64,000 bases of DNA. It comes from Limnochordaceae bacterium. GTDB taxonomy: Bacteria > Bacillota > Limnochordia > Limnochordales > Geochordaceae. The notes under the pieces were generated by a model. That model made no database searches and had not been told where the DNA came from. It saw only the letters and a list, made by a program, of their open reading frames with translations. Below, in pieces: positions 13,454 to 23,208 of this stretch. Numbering within the stretch: the first letter of the stretch is position 1; every line of letters starts with the position of its first letter. The position numbers and the translations under genes are program-made. The DNA lies in NCBI GenBank assembly GCA_014896295.1, contig JADBKR010000007.1, positions 62,001 through 126,000 of the forward strand. Direction: 5' to 3'.

Positions 13454-14548
13454 TCAGCCCGTCTTGACCCCCCAGGCTCCGTCTGCCGCCGCAGGCAAGG
13501 ACGTCTGCGAGACGTCCTGCCCGCCCTCCAGCAGCTCCAGCATCCGCAGCGCCGCTCCCTCGTCGGTGATCAGCACGTCCTGGTAGCGGGTGGAGATCAC
13601 CGCCAGCGCCGCCTCCGCCTTGCTGCGACCACCGCCGACGATGACGACCTGGCCGCAGCCCGCCAGGTCCTCCAGGCGCAGCCCGAACGTCCCCGTCTGG
13701 TAGACGGGACGCCCCTGCCGATCAAAGTAATACCCAAAGGCTTCGCCTACCGCGCCGAGCCGCCGCAGCTTCTCCACGTCGGCCGCGCCGAGCCGCCGGC
13801 GCCGCGCCATCTCCTCCGCCGTGCCGACGCCGTGCAGCACGATGTCGGCCCGGCGGATCAGTGCCAGGAGCTCCCTCACCTGGGGCTGGGAGACGACGGA
13901 GTTGACCGCCTCGTCGGGAAGGTCGTCCGGCACGTGCAGCAGCCGGTAGTTGGCCCGCAGCCGGCGGGCGATCTCGGCCGCCACGGTGTTGGCCTGGAGC
14001 TCGACGTCCTCGCCGAGCCCGCCCCGGCCCGGTATCACCGTGATGCCCAGCGGCACCGACTCCTCGGGGAGGCTGCGCGCCACCTCCGCCAGGGTCGTCC
14101 CTCCGGTGACCGCCAGCACCTGGCCCTCCCGCAAGACCTCCTTGAGGAAGCGCGCCGTGGCCCGGGCGATCTCCTTCTTGGCGGTCTCGTCGACGTCGGC
14201 ATCCCCGGGTACCACGATCACCCGCTGCAGGCCGAGCCGCCTGGCCAGGCGCTGCTCCACGTCGAAGAGGCCCCGCAGCTCCCTCACCAGATCCTTGAGC
14301 TCGTTGAGCAGCTGCTGCCCTTCCGCGCTCACCCGCATACCGTCGGGAGCCAGGTCGAGGAAACCGTGGTAACGCAGGAAGTCGACCTCGTTGCGCACCA
14401 TGCGCTCCGGCCAGCGCAGCCGGGCCGCCAGCCCCCGCCGGCCCACGGGCTGCAAGAACGCTACGTTGCGCAGCACGATGTAGCGCCGCTCGATGACCTC
14501 GGAGAGCTCCGGCGCCACCTTGAGCATCAACGAAAGACTCGGTGTCAT
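13454..14548 (-). CDS. cggR: Central glycolytic gene regulator (SorC/DeoR family)
   Basis: This repressor of the gap operon responds to fructose-1,6-bisphosphate in Bacillus. It has 364 residues. The N-terminal winged helix (GLAARLRWPERMVRNEVDFL, about residues 35-60) is followed by a SorC sugar-binding domain with VTGGTTLAEVARSLP, VIPGRGGLGEDVE, LHGVGTAEEM and GRPVYQTGTFGL. ATG 14548 is the first start after the operator region. It sits directly upstream of gap, pgk, tpiA and eno, so autoregulation of the whole operon is expected. Confidence 0.93.
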   Translation of the reverse strand: MTPSLSLMLKVAPELSEVIERRYIVLRNVAFLQPVGRRGLAARLRWPERMVRNEVDFLRYHGFLDLAPDGMRVSAEGQQLLNELKDLVRELRGLFDVEQRLARRLGLQRVIVVPGDADVDETAKKEIARATARFLKEVLREGQVLAVTGGTTLAEVARSLPEESVPLGITVIPGRGGLGEDVELQANTVAAEIARRLRANYRLLHVPDDLPDEAVNSVVSQPQVRELLALIRRADIVLHGVGTAEEMARRRRLGAADVEKLRRLGAVGEAFGYYFDRQGRPVYQTGTFGLRLEDLAGCGQVVIVGGGRSKAEAALAVISTRYQDVLITDEGAALRMLELLEGGQDVSQTSLPAAADGAWGVKTG

Positions 14549-14589
14549 CTCATGCGCCTTCCCGCCCCGGAGGCCGCACCGGGGGAAAA

Positions 14590-14636
14590 GGGACAAAACC
14601 CGCCAGCGGGGGACCGAAAACGTCCCGACCGGGACA
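14590..14636 (-). promoter_or_regulatory. Putative CggR operator (repeated GGGAC half-sites)
   Basis: Upstream of cggR lie direct and inverted copies of GGGAC/GTCCC at 14590, 14610, 14622 and 14630. On the minus strand CGGGACGTTTTCGGTC resembles the Bacillus CggR site CGGGAC-N6-TGTC and is followed by GCGGGTTTTGTCCC. The spacing differs slightly from the Bacillus operator, so the assignment rests on position and half-site sequence. Confidence 0.55.
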
Positions 14637-14787
14637 AACAAAAACCGCGCGCAGTTGCACCAGAACCGGCGGTGGCGGCGACACGCGCTCCCCCTCGCCT
14701 CCCTCTATGCCCGGACCTCCGCTTTCGTCACGCTTCCGCTCGATCCTTCTCCCCTGCGCGTCAAAGCTCCGGGCCGCAGGCCCGCCC

Positions 14788-16119
14788 TCACACCAGCAGC
14801 ACGTGACGGCGCAGCCCCGTCCGGCCTCTTTGCTGGCCTCTCGCCAGCACCTCCTCGACGGTCAGGTGCTCGCCCGGCTGTCCCACCTGCCGCCCCAGGC
14901 CGGCCAGGGCCGCCACCGCCTCGGCGAGACGCACCGGGTCGTGGCGCACCACCTGGGTGAGGGAGATGAGCGGGCCGCTCACCACCACGAGCCCCATCCC
15001 CTGCATCTCCGCCACGTCCGCCTCGACGGGCCGCGCCCCCTCGGCCAGGTAGCGCTCCAGCAGGTGGGCCGGCACCTCGCCGGTGTTGACCAGCACGCAG
15101 TCGATGACCCGCGGGCCCGGCACGTGCTGCAAGATGGCCCGCACGTGGTCCGAGGCCCGGTACCCGTCCGTCTCCCCCGGCTGGGTCATCACGTTGCAGA
15201 CGTACAGCCGCAGCGCCGAGGTGCGCCGCAGGGCCGCCGCCACGTCCTCGACCAGCAGGTTGGGGATGACGCTCGTGTAAAGGCTCCCCGGGCCGAGCAC
15301 CACGATGTCGGCCGCCTCGATGGCCTCGATCGCCTCGGGCACGGCGTTGACGTTGGGCGGCACCAGGTACACCCGCCGGATGGGCCGCCTCGCCTTGGGA
15401 ATCTCGCTCTCTCCCACCACCGACGACCCGTCGGAGTAAACCGCTCGCAGCCGCACCGCCTGCAGGGTCGACGGCAGCACCTGGCCCCTCACGGCCAGGA
15501 CCCGGCTGAACTGCCGGATGGCCTCCTGAAAGTCGCCGGTGATGTCGGACATGGCCGCGATGAACAGGTTGCCGAAGCTGTGCCCCGACAGCCCTTCCCC
15601 GCGGGTGAACCGGTACTGGAACAGCCGCTCCAGGAGCGGCTCCGTGTCCGCCATCGCCACCAGCGTGTTGCGGATGTCGCCCGGCGGCAGGATGCCCATC
15701 TCCTGGCGCAGCCGCCCCGAGCTCCCGCCGTCGTCGGCCACCGTGACCACGGCCGTCAGGCGGTCGCTGTACAACTTGAGACCCCGGAGCAGCGTCGCAA
15801 GACCCGTACCGCCGCCCAGCACCACGGCCCGGGGGCCCCGCTCCCGCTCCCGCCGCTGGCGCATCACGTCGGCCAGAAACCGCGTGCGCTCGGGCGCAAG
15901 CGTACCGGCCACGGCCATCACCGTCTCCCGCAGCGCCACGAGCGCCACCACGGCGCCCCCGAGCACCGCCAGGAGCCCGGCCTCGCCCCCGACGCCTCGC
16001 CCGTACGCCGCTCCGCCTCCGGCAGCCATCAGCGTCCCGGCCAGCACCAGGGCGCCCCAGCGCTTCAGGCCCGTGCCGGGCAGCACCCAGCGCCAGGCCT
16101 CCTGCCAGCGCCCGTTCAC
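14788..16119 (-). CDS. yvcK: Gluconeogenesis factor YvcK (CofD-like UDP-sugar-binding protein)
   Basis: In Bacillus this protein is needed on gluconeogenic carbon sources and for envelope homeostasis, and binds UDP-GlcNAc. The 443 residues begin with two hydrophobic segments ([35 protein letters not shown]), longer than the usual start, then the core [34 protein letters not shown] and [16 protein letters not shown]. It overlaps rapZ as ATGA. The usual third gene of this cluster, whiA, is not present; cggR follows instead. Confidence 0.92.
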   Translation of the reverse strand: MNGRWQEAWRWVLPGTGLKRWGALVLAGTLMAAGGGAAYGRGVGGEAGLLAVLGGAVVALVALRETVMAVAGTLAPERTRFLADVMRQRRERERGPRAVVLGGGTGLATLLRGLKLYSDRLTAVVTVADDGGSSGRLRQEMGILPPGDIRNTLVAMADTEPLLERLFQYRFTRGEGLSGHSFGNLFIAAMSDITGDFQEAIRQFSRVLAVRGQVLPSTLQAVRLRAVYSDGSSVVGESEIPKARRPIRRVYLVPPNVNAVPEAIEAIEAADIVVLGPGSLYTSVIPNLLVEDVAAALRRTSALRLYVCNVMTQPGETDGYRASDHVRAILQHVPGPRVIDCVLVNTGEVPAHLLERYLAEGARPVEADVAEMQGMGLVVVSGPLISLTQVVRHDPVRLAEAVAALAGLGRQVGQPGEHLTVEEVLARGQQRGRTGLRRHVLLV

Positions 16120-17056
16120 GGCGCCTCGACCCCGGGATCCGGGTCCGTGCCCGGCCGGTCGACGTCACGATGCTTGGCGACCGCCTCGTAGCCCGCCGCC
16201 CTGAGGTGCCGGGCGAGCCGGTTGGCGACGGCCACGGAGCGGTGGCGCCCCCCGGTGCACCCGATGCCGATGAGCAGATGGCTCTTGCCCTCGTTGACGA
16301 ACTGCGGCAGCAGGAAGTCGACGAACCGCCCGAGCCGCTCCATGAACTCCTGCGCCACCGGCCATCCGAAGACGTACTCCTCCACCCGGGGTCGTTGCCC
16401 GTGAGCGGCTGCAGCGCCGGCACGTAGTGCGGGTTGGGCAGGAACCGCACGTCGAAGATCAGGTCGGCGTCGATGGGGATGCCCCGGGCGTAACCGAACG
16501 ATACCACCGTCACCGCCAGGCCCCGGGTCGGCGCCAGGGCCCGGGCCTGGTTGCCGATCTGTTCCCGCAGCTGCCGCGGGGTCAGGGACGACGTGTCGAT
16601 GATGATGTCCGAGCGCCCCCGCAGTGGCTCCAGGCGCTGGCGCTCGGCCCGGATCCCGTCCAGCACGCTGCCCTCCGGGGCGAGGGGGTGGCGGCGCCGC
16701 GTCTCCTTGAAGCGGCGCACCAGCACCTCGTCAGACGCCTCGAGGAACAGGATGCGATACCAGATCCTGCGGCGCTCCAGGCTTTTGAGGGCCTCGAACA
16801 GATCGTCGAAGAACTCCCCGCCCCGGGCGTCGCTCACCAGTGCCGCCTTTTCGATGCGGCCCGACTGCTGGCACAGCTCCGCGAAGGTCGGGATGAGGGC
16901 CGGCGGGAGGTTGTCGACGCAGAAGAAGCCGAGATCCTCGAGGGCCCGCATCGCCTCGGTCTTCCCCGCTCCCGATAGCCCCGTCACGATGACGAAGACC
17001 GGGCGGGTGGCCGGCTGCTCCTCCCGGGGCACCTGCGTTTGCATGGCTGCTTCCAC
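16116..17056 (-). CDS. rapZ: RapZ/YvcJ family nucleotide-binding protein (one frameshift)
   Basis: This P-loop protein of the RNase adapter family is about 313 residues after repair. It shows Walker [42 protein letters not shown] and the C-terminal [23 protein letters not shown] 17056 is preferred because AAGGAAGG lies about seven bases upstream. The frame breaks near 16390 where a run of four C should be five: GNDP then continues as [10 protein letters not shown] in the next frame. It is coupled to yvcK by a 4-bp overlap. In Bacillus its targets are not fully known; in E. coli it controls GlmS small RNAs. Confidence 0.9.
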
Positions 17057-17154
17057 CGGAAGCCTTCCTTCGAGCCGCCTGTTGCGGCCCCTCTATCTTA
17101 CCAGAGCCGCAACGGGCCCGTTCAGGGGGCGGGCGGGCCCCTCGGGGGCAAGCC

Positions 17155-18447
17155 TCACGGGGAGGCGCGGGCAACTTCGCGCTGGTAGACCACGTGGCCG
17201 GCCACGATGGTGGTGCGCACCTCGAGGGAGCCGGCATCGAGCACCGCCACGTCCCCCCGGGCGCCCGGCCGCAGGCTCCCCAGCTCCCCGCCGAGCCCCA
17301 CGGACAGGGCGGGCGTCCAGCTCGCCATCGCCACCGCGTCGGCCAGCGTCGCCCCCGCCCATCGCACCATGTGCTGCACGGCCTGGCCCAACCCCAGGAT
17401 GCTCCCCGCCAGCGTCCCGTCCGGCAGGCGGCAAGCGCCGTCCTTGACCACGACCTCGAAGTCGCCGAGCCGGAAGCGCCCCTCCCCCAGGCCCATGGGC
17501 GCCAGGGCGTCCGTGATGAGCGCGATGCCGCGAGCTCCTCGGGCCCGGTACGCGACCTTGAGCGCTACCGGGTGCACGTGCACGCCGTCGGCGATGAGCT
17601 GGGCGACCAGCCGCTCGTCCGCCAGCGCCGCGCCGGCCAGCCCCGGCGTCCGGTGGTGGAAAGGCGCCATGCCGTTGAAGAGGTGGGTCACCTGGCCGGC
17701 GCCCGCCTCGATGGCCCGCTCCAGCACCTCGCCCTCGGCGGCCGAGTGGCCTACCGCCACCTGGACGCCGTGTGCGGCCAGCCACCGGATGGCCGCCTCG
17801 CTGCCGGCGCGTTCGGGCGCCATCGTCACCAGGCGGAGCAGGACCTCGCCGTCCGCAGCCTTCGACGCGTCGAGCATCCGTTGGAGCTCGGCCAGGTCCG
17901 GGTCCCGCATGTAGGCGGGGTTTTGGGCGCCTTTGCGTTCGGGGTTGAGGTAGGGCCCCTCCAGGTGGATCCCGGCGATGCGGGCCCCCCAGGCCTCGGG
18001 ATCGCCCGGGCCGGTCACCTGCGATCCGGGCGCCCGCTGCCACCAGCGCCGCTGCATCCGGTACGCCTCGGCCACGGCCCGCTCGGCCTCGACCGTCTGG
18101 TCGAGCGACGCCGTCACCGTCGTGCAAAGGAGCGCCGTCGTCCCCGCCGACGCGTGGGCCAGGGTCATCCGCCGCAAGCCCTCGGGGGAAGCGTCCATGG
18201 TGTCGGCTCCGCCGCCCCCGTGAACGTGGATGTCGACCCACCCGGGCACCACGTAGCCGCCCGAAGCGTCCACCTTCGTGGCGTCCGGCGGCACCGCCGC
18301 GTCGAGTTCGGCCATGGGCCCGGCGTACACGATGGTATCGCCCCGGATGACCACCGCCCCGTCGGGCACGGCCGGCCGCAGAGGATGGATGAGGGTTCCG
18401 CCCTCGATCACCGTCGTCCGTTCAGGGGCCCGCTCCCGCTGCGCCAC
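17155..18447 (-). CDS. nagA: N-acetylglucosamine-6-phosphate deacetylase
   Basis: It removes acetate from GlcNAc-6-phosphate in amino-sugar and wall recycling. This 430-residue amidohydrolase shows the metal motif PGWVDIHVHGGGG, IHLEGPYLNPERKGAQN (Glu ligand), VAVGHSAA and THLFNGMAPFHHR (His ligands), and ITDALAPMG (catalytic Asp). GTG 18447 follows AAGGAG. No nagB deaminase is adjacent. A GGGCCCG/CGGGCCC hairpin follows the stop but lacks a T-run. Confidence 0.94.
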   Translation of the reverse strand: MAQRERAPERTTVIEGGTLIHPLRPAVPDGAVVIRGDTIVYAGPMAELDAAVPPDATKVDASGGYVVPGWVDIHVHGGGGADTMDASPEGLRRMTLAHASAGTTALLCTTVTASLDQTVEAERAVAEAYRMQRRWWQRAPGSQVTGPGDPEAWGARIAGIHLEGPYLNPERKGAQNPAYMRDPDLAELQRMLDASKAADGEVLLRLVTMAPERAGSEAAIRWLAAHGVQVAVGHSAAEGEVLERAIEAGAGQVTHLFNGMAPFHHRTPGLAGAALADERLVAQLIADGVHVHPVALKVAYRARGARGIALITDALAPMGLGEGRFRLGDFEVVVKDGACRLPDGTLAGSILGLGQAVQHMVRWAGATLADAVAMASWTPALSVGLGGELGSLRPGARGDVAVLDAGSLEVRTTIVAGHVVYQREVARASP

Positions 18448-18521
18448 GCTCTACCGCTCCTTCACCGCCGTGGTGACCCACCCGGCTCGTCTTCCTCAGG
18501 CGCGCCCTCGTGCCGCCACGC

Positions 18522-19622
18522 TCAGGGTACCCACCGCAACACGTGCAGCAGATTGGGGTATTCGGCGACCACCGCCTCGGTCCGGCCGTCCCCGTCCAGG
18601 TCGCCGAGCGTCGCCGCGCCCAGGCTCCATCCCAGCGTGACGACGCCCCCCACCCGGCTGAACCCCTTGGAGGTCCATTCGTACAGCGCCGTCCGCCCTT
18701 TGTCGTCCGCCACGAGCAGGAGGTCCTTGCTCGGGTCCACCTCCGGCACCCGCCCGGCCTCCAGGCCGAAAGCCGGAGCGTCGCGCAGGGCTGCGGAGCC
18801 CGCCTGCACGAAGGCGCTGCCCGTCCACCGCCAGACTTCGATTCGGCCCCCCTTGTTGCCCTCCCCGGTCTCGACCACGACCTCGCTTTCGCCGTCCCCG
18901 CCCAGGTCCCCCGAGCTCATGGCCCGCACGGGCCCGATGGGGAAGGGGCCGGCGACCGGTTCCATGGCGTTGCCGTTCCAGTGCCACACCCGGAGCAGGT
19001 AGTGCCACGCCGGCTTGGTCTCCACGTAGACCAGGGCGAGGGCGGCCGGTTCGCCGGGGAGCTCGACCGGGGCCAGGTCCTGCACGCGGGCGGAGTAGTT
19101 GCCCTCCCAGGCGCGCTCCAGCTTGCCGCCGGTCCAGTGCCACACGACGAGATGGCTGTTGGTGGCCACCAGGATCTCGGGCCCCTGCGGGCGGGTAAAC
19201 GGCCCCACCGCCAGCGTGACGTGGCTCAGGGGGTGGGCGAACGGCGGGCTCGCCGCGGCCACATGGAAAAGCTGCCCGCTTTCTCCCGGCCCGTTGCGGG
19301 CCGCGCCTTGCGGGAGGGCACCCGGCCACGTGAGGACGTACAGGCGGGCCTCCTGGCGCTCGTAGTCGCGGCCGACCATCACGAGCTCGGCGCGCCCGTC
19401 GCCGTCGAGATCCGCCGCCGCCAGCTGCAATACCGCCGGCGCCGGCGCCACCTGCGTGCCCAGGCGCTCCCAGCCCCGCGCCGAGGCGGGGACAGGCGCC
19501 GCCAGAACGGCGAGGTGGAGGAGAGCGGGCAGCGCCCGCTCCGCGAGCGCGAGCAACACGTTGCAGGAAGACCACCGAGACCGCCGTGGCAACGCTCTCC
19601 CGGGCCCTCCATCCTCCCCCAT
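18522..19622 (-). CDS. Secreted FG-GAP/VCBS repeat protein
   Basis: A predicted exported beta-propeller of about 366 residues. The N-terminus has a hydrophobic stretch (LPALLHLAVLAAPVPASARG) ending in a signal-peptidase-like AxA site. Repeat motifs with calcium-binding Asp residues are visible at AAADLDGDGRAELVMVG, SSGDLGGDGESEVVVETG and ATLGDLDGDGRTEAVVAEY. ATG 19622 is supported by AAAGGCGG; a GTG at 19667 would lengthen the signal region. The function is unknown; such proteins often bind carbohydrate or act at the cell surface. It is probably co-oriented but not coupled with nagA (74-bp gap). Confidence 0.7.
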   Translation of the reverse strand: MGEDGGPGRALPRRSRWSSCNVLLALAERALPALLHLAVLAAPVPASARGWERLGTQVAPAPAVLQLAAADLDGDGRAELVMVGRDYERQEARLYVLTWPGALPQGAARNGPGESGQLFHVAAASPPFAHPLSHVTLAVGPFTRPQGPEILVATNSHLVVWHWTGGKLERAWEGNYSARVQDLAPVELPGEPAALALVYVETKPAWHYLLRVWHWNGNAMEPVAGPFPIGPVRAMSSGDLGGDGESEVVVETGEGNKGGRIEVWRWTGSAFVQAGSAALRDAPAFGLEAGRVPEVDPSKDLLLVADDKGRTALYEWTSKGFSRVGGVVTLGWSLGAATLGDLDGDGRTEAVVAEYPNLLHVLRWVP

Positions 19623-19797
19623 GGTCCCCGGCCGCCTTTCTTCGAACGGGTTCGAGGTTCCTACCACGTTTCAGGATTCGGCCGGCGCCCGGCGCCCATT
19701 TAGGCGCGGGGCATCCGGACACGGCAGCGGCAGGCATGGGCTCAGCACCGGTCATGACCTCAAGAAGGGAAGAGTCGCCTTGGGAAGGCGCCTCGGG

Positions 19798-22278
19798 TCA
19801 GGGACCGGGGGACGAGGCGGTGCGCACGTAGGCGGCGTACTGCTCGAGGAGGTCCCGGGCGTCGTCGAGCGTGGCCGCCTCGACTTGCAGGCGCACCAGG
19901 GGCTGCAGGGCATCGGGGCGGACGAGCGCCCACCCGCGGGGGTGACGCACCTTCAGCCCGTCGACGGGCGGTTCGGCCATGGCTCCCAACTGCTCCGCCA
20001 GGCGCCGCATCACCTGGCCGATCTCGTTCCACGCCACGGGCACCGCCAGCTCGAGCCGGCTGGGGGCGGGACGGCCGTCGAGGAGCACGTGCTCGATGCG
20101 GCCCAACCGGGCGGCCAGGGCGCAGGCCAGGCACGCCGTGGCGACGCCGTCGGCGGCGGTGAGGCCGGCGCCGTCGCTCGGGTGGCCTGCGTACGGCGAG
20201 ATGCGTTCCACCCGCCGTCCCCACGCCCTCGCTACGGTTTCGGCCACGTCGCTGGCCTCGACCGGGAGTGCCACGACGGGCCCGCCCGGCCACAGCGCCC
20301 AGAGCGCGTGTACGACGGATTCGGCCACGGGCCGGCCGTCGCGTTCCCAGAGCTCCACGCGCTCCCCCGACGGGCTCACCCGGGCTGCCGCCACGACGCC
20401 TGGCGTCCCCTTGCGCCCGCCGCCCGGCACCGGGACTGCCACCGGCTCCATGCCGCAGGCTTGCAGCGCTGCTACCAGGAGGTCTCGCCCGGGGGACGAG
20501 GGCCCGGCCACGCCCACCAAGGGCGGCTCGGCGTCGGCCGGGCGGAGGGCGCCGCCGGTGGAGCGGCCGGCGTCGTCCAGGGCCAGCAGCACTTCCCTGA
20601 CCCTCCGGGCGACCGACTCCACGTATCGCTCCCGGGCCCGCCGCCGCGGCCCCTCGTACGGGCCGATGGGCCCCATCGCCTCCGGCCCGACCCGGCGCCA
20701 CTCGTCCCGCCGGAAGGCCTGGTCGACGGCCCTCGCCCGCTCGGGCGCCGGGTCGCGGCCGGAGGCGTCCCACATCCGAAGCCGCGCAGGCGCTTCGCCC
20801 GCCTCGCCGTCGTCCTGGTCCACGTACAGGGCTCCGGCGAGCTGCATGCCGCCGGGCCCCTCGTCCTCGCCGCCCGCCAGCAGCGCCCGCACCTCGGGCG
20901 AAGCGGCCGGCCCGAGCCAGACCACCCGAAGACCTGCCGACGCCGCGCCGGCCGCAGCCGCCGCCGCCAGGGCCCGGGCGGCGCGCCCGCCGGCGTCCGC
21001 CACCGCCACCGTGCTCTCCGGCGCAAGCAAGCTCGCAAACGCCCCCGCCACCCCCGCCGCCATCTCGGGCGTGAGTTCGACGCCGGGCAGGCCCTCGACG
21101 CCCCGCACGCCGACCACGGCTCGGGAGACCGTGCCTGCCCAGACGACGGAGCGGCTCACGTGGCGGTGGGGTGGGACCTGCTTGTCCGGCCACAGCCGCA
21201 CTCCGGTCGAGACGACGGCCGACTCGCCGACGCGGGTGCCGTGCCCGACCACCGCCCCCTCGAAGATCCGGGCCCGCCGCCCGACCACCACGCCGTCGGC
21301 CAGCACCGCGCCCCGCACCTCGGCGCCGGGCCCGACCCGGCAGCCCTTCCAGAGCACGCTGTGCCGGATGCTGGCCCCCCGCCCGACCCAGCACCCCGAT
21401 CCGAGCGACGCAAACGGTCCCACCTCGGCCCCGTCCTCCACGTCGCAACCGGGGCCCACGACGCAGGGTGCCGCCAGCCGGGCGCCCGGCGCCACCCGGG
21501 CCTGCTCGCCGACCCAGACGCCCGGCTCGACCTCGTAGCCGAGCCACTCCGCCGCGGCGGGCAGCTGCACCTGCCCTCGCAGCGCGTCGAGGTGGGCCTG
21601 GCGGTACTGTTCCGGGTTGCCGACGTCGGACCAGTACGCCCCGGTGAGGTAGCCGTAGAGGGGTTGCCCGGAGGCGAGCAGGAGCGGGAAGAGATCCCTG
21701 CTGAAGTCGAACGGCCGATCCGGGGGCACCCGGGAGAGCACGTCCGCCTCGAGCACGTAGATGCCCGTGTTGACCTGATCGGAGAAGACCTGGCCCCGGG
21801 CCGGCTTTTCGAGGAACCGCAGCACCCGCCCGTCCTCGGCCGTGATGACCATGCCGTACTCGGAAGGGTCCTCCACCGCCTTGAGCACGAGCGTGGCGGC
21901 CGCCCCCCGGCGGCGGTGGAACTCCACCACCGGCGCCACGTCGAGGTCGGTCAGGGCGTCGCCGCTGATGATGACCACCGTGCCGTCGAGCAGCCCCCGG
22001 GCCCGAGCCACGCTCCCGGCGGTGCCCATCGGCCGGTCTTCCACCAGGTGGTGCATGGTGACGCCCCAGGTCTCGCCGCGGCCGAAGTGGTCGGCGACCT
22101 GTTCGGGCATGGGGTGGAGCGTCGTCACGATCTCCCCGACGCCGCTTTGCTGCAGCAACCGCACGATATGGGCCATGATGGGCTGGTTGAGCACCGGCAC
22201 CATGGGCTTGGGCCGGTCGCAGGTCAGCGGGCGCAGGCGGCTGCCCTGACCGCCTGCCATGACGACGGCCTTCAACAC
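19798..22278 (-). CDS. Sugar-phosphate nucleotidyltransferase fused to a phosphomannomutase-like domain
   Basis: An 826-residue fusion. Residues 1-230 are a nucleotidyltransferase (AVVMAGGQGSRLRPLT, KPMVPVLNQPIM, VIISGDALTDLD, GIYVLEADVL), most like mannose-1-phosphate guanylyltransferases. About 245-370 is a left-handed beta-helix (hexapeptide repeats such as ARVAPGARLAAPCVVGPGC). The remainder resembles alpha-D-phosphohexomutases (GVELTPEMAAGVAGAFAS, TAADGVATACLACAL) but I see neither the phosphoserine loop (TASHNP) nor the metal loop (DGDxDR). It probably supplies activated sugar for surface glycans; whether the mutase part is catalytic is doubtful. GTG start at 22278. Confidence 0.82.
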   Translation of the reverse strand: MLKAVVMAGGQGSRLRPLTCDRPKPMVPVLNQPIMAHIVRLLQQSGVGEIVTTLHPMPEQVADHFGRGETWGVTMHHLVEDRPMGTAGSVARARGLLDGTVVIISGDALTDLDVAPVVEFHRRRGAAATLVLKAVEDPSEYGMVITAEDGRVLRFLEKPARGQVFSDQVNTGIYVLEADVLSRVPPDRPFDFSRDLFPLLLASGQPLYGYLTGAYWSDVGNPEQYRQAHLDALRGQVQLPAAAEWLGYEVEPGVWVGEQARVAPGARLAAPCVVGPGCDVEDGAEVGPFASLGSGCWVGRGASIRHSVLWKGCRVGPGAEVRGAVLADGVVVGRRARIFEGAVVGHGTRVGESAVVSTGVRLWPDKQVPPHRHVSRSVVWAGTVSRAVVGVRGVEGLPGVELTPEMAAGVAGAFASLLAPESTVAVADAGGRAARALAAAAAAGAASAGLRVVWLGPAASPEVRALLAGGEDEGPGGMQLAGALYVDQDDGEAGEAPARLRMWDASGRDPAPERARAVDQAFRRDEWRRVGPEAMGPIGPYEGPRRRARERYVESVARRVREVLLALDDAGRSTGGALRPADAEPPLVGVAGPSSPGRDLLVAALQACGMEPVAVPVPGGGRKGTPGVVAAARVSPSGERVELWERDGRPVAESVVHALWALWPGGPVVALPVEASDVAETVARAWGRRVERISPYAGHPSDGAGLTAADGVATACLACALAARLGRIEHVLLDGRPAPSRLELAVPVAWNEIGQVMRRLAEQLGAMAEPPVDGLKVRHPRGWALVRPDALQPLVRLQVEAATLDDARDLLEQYAAYVRTASSPGP

Positions 22279-22322
22279 CGCAGTCTCCCGTCCTCGGCGC
22301 AGGCTGTTGGAAGCGCCGCCTC

Positions 22323-22363
22323 AAAAAGCCGGCCGCCCTGCCTCCTTGCGGGGCAGAGCGGCC
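22323..22363 (-). terminator. Intrinsic terminator of the pgi-to-talC operon
   Basis: A 12-bp stem (22331-22342 with 22352-22363, one wobble pair) with a 9-nt loop is followed on the minus strand by GGCTTTTTGAGG. It lies about 155 bp after the aldolase stop and upstream of the next gene. Confidence 0.85.
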
Positions 22364-22518
22364 CGCCAGCGGCCACTCGTTAGTCTGCGGCGCCCCCCAG
22401 GGGGCCATACGCCGGGGACGGCCACCAGGCCGCGCTCGCCGCCCCAGGACTGCCAGGCGGACAGGCGGTGCGCCGGACGCGCCGGCCCGCCGTCTCCGCC
22501 GGCAGCCGGCCTGCCGCG

Positions 22519-23202
22519 TCAGGAGCCGGCCGGCCCGCCGCCCTGGCCCGGCCGGGACGCGCCCGGCACCTTGGCCCAGTCGGCCAGGAACCGCTCGATG
22601 CCGCGGTCGGTCAGCGGGTGCTGCACCATCGCCTTGAGCACGCCGAACGGCACCGTGGCGATGTGGGCGCCCGCCTTGGCCGCCTCCAGCACGTGGACGG
22701 GGTGGCGGATGCTGGCGGCGATCACCTGGGTCTCGATGCCGTGGATCTCGAAGATGTCGACGGTGTCGCGCACGACGTCCATGCCCACGTGGCCGATGTC
22801 GTCGAGGCGTCCCACGAACGGGCTCACGAACGAGGCGCCCGCCCGGGCGGCGAGCAGCGCCTGCAGGGGCGAGAAGATCAGGGTCACGTTGGTGCGGATC
22901 CCTTCCCGGGAGACCCGGCTCACGGCCTTGAGGCCCTCCGGCGTGATGGGGATCTTCACCACCACGTTGGGGGCGACCCGGGAGAGCTCCCGGGCCTCCC
23001 GGACCATGCCGTCGGCGTCTTCACTGACCGCCTCGGCGCTGACCGGGCCCTTCACGATCTCGCAGATCTCCTCCACCACCGACAGGAAAGGGCGCCCTTC
23101 CTTGGAGACGAGGGTCGGGTTGGTCGTCACCCCGGAGACGACGCCCCAGCTCACCGCCTCGCGGATCTCGGCCACGCTCGCCGTGTCGAGGAAAATCTGC
23201 AC
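22519..23202 (-). CDS. Transaldolase-like fructose-6-phosphate aldolase (TalC/MipB type)
   Basis: A 227-residue short transaldolase. The N-terminal [25 protein letters not shown], the Schiff-base Lys in [14 protein letters not shown], and [26 protein letters not shown] are characteristic. Sequence alone does not separate transaldolase from F6P aldolase activity. GTG 23202 lies seven bases after the tsaD stop, making this the last gene of the long operon. It is flanked by sugar-phosphate enzymes, consistent with pentose-phosphate metabolism. Confidence 0.92.
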   Translation of the reverse strand: MQIFLDTASVAEIREAVSWGVVSGVTTNPTLVSKEGRPFLSVVEEICEIVKGPVSAEAVSEDADGMVREARELSRVAPNVVVKIPITPEGLKAVSRVSREGIRTNVTLIFSPLQALLAARAGASFVSPFVGRLDDIGHVGMDVVRDTVDIFEIHGIETQVIAASIRHPVHVLEAAKAGAHIATVPFGVLKAMVQHPLTDRGIERFLADWAKVPGASRPGQGGGPAGS

Positions 23203-23208
23203 CGCCTC

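Noticed and set aside
19740-19797. Terminator CGCCTT-CCC-AAGGCG after the nucleotidyltransferase fusion
   Set aside because: Only 6 bp with no clear T-run; too weak to claim.
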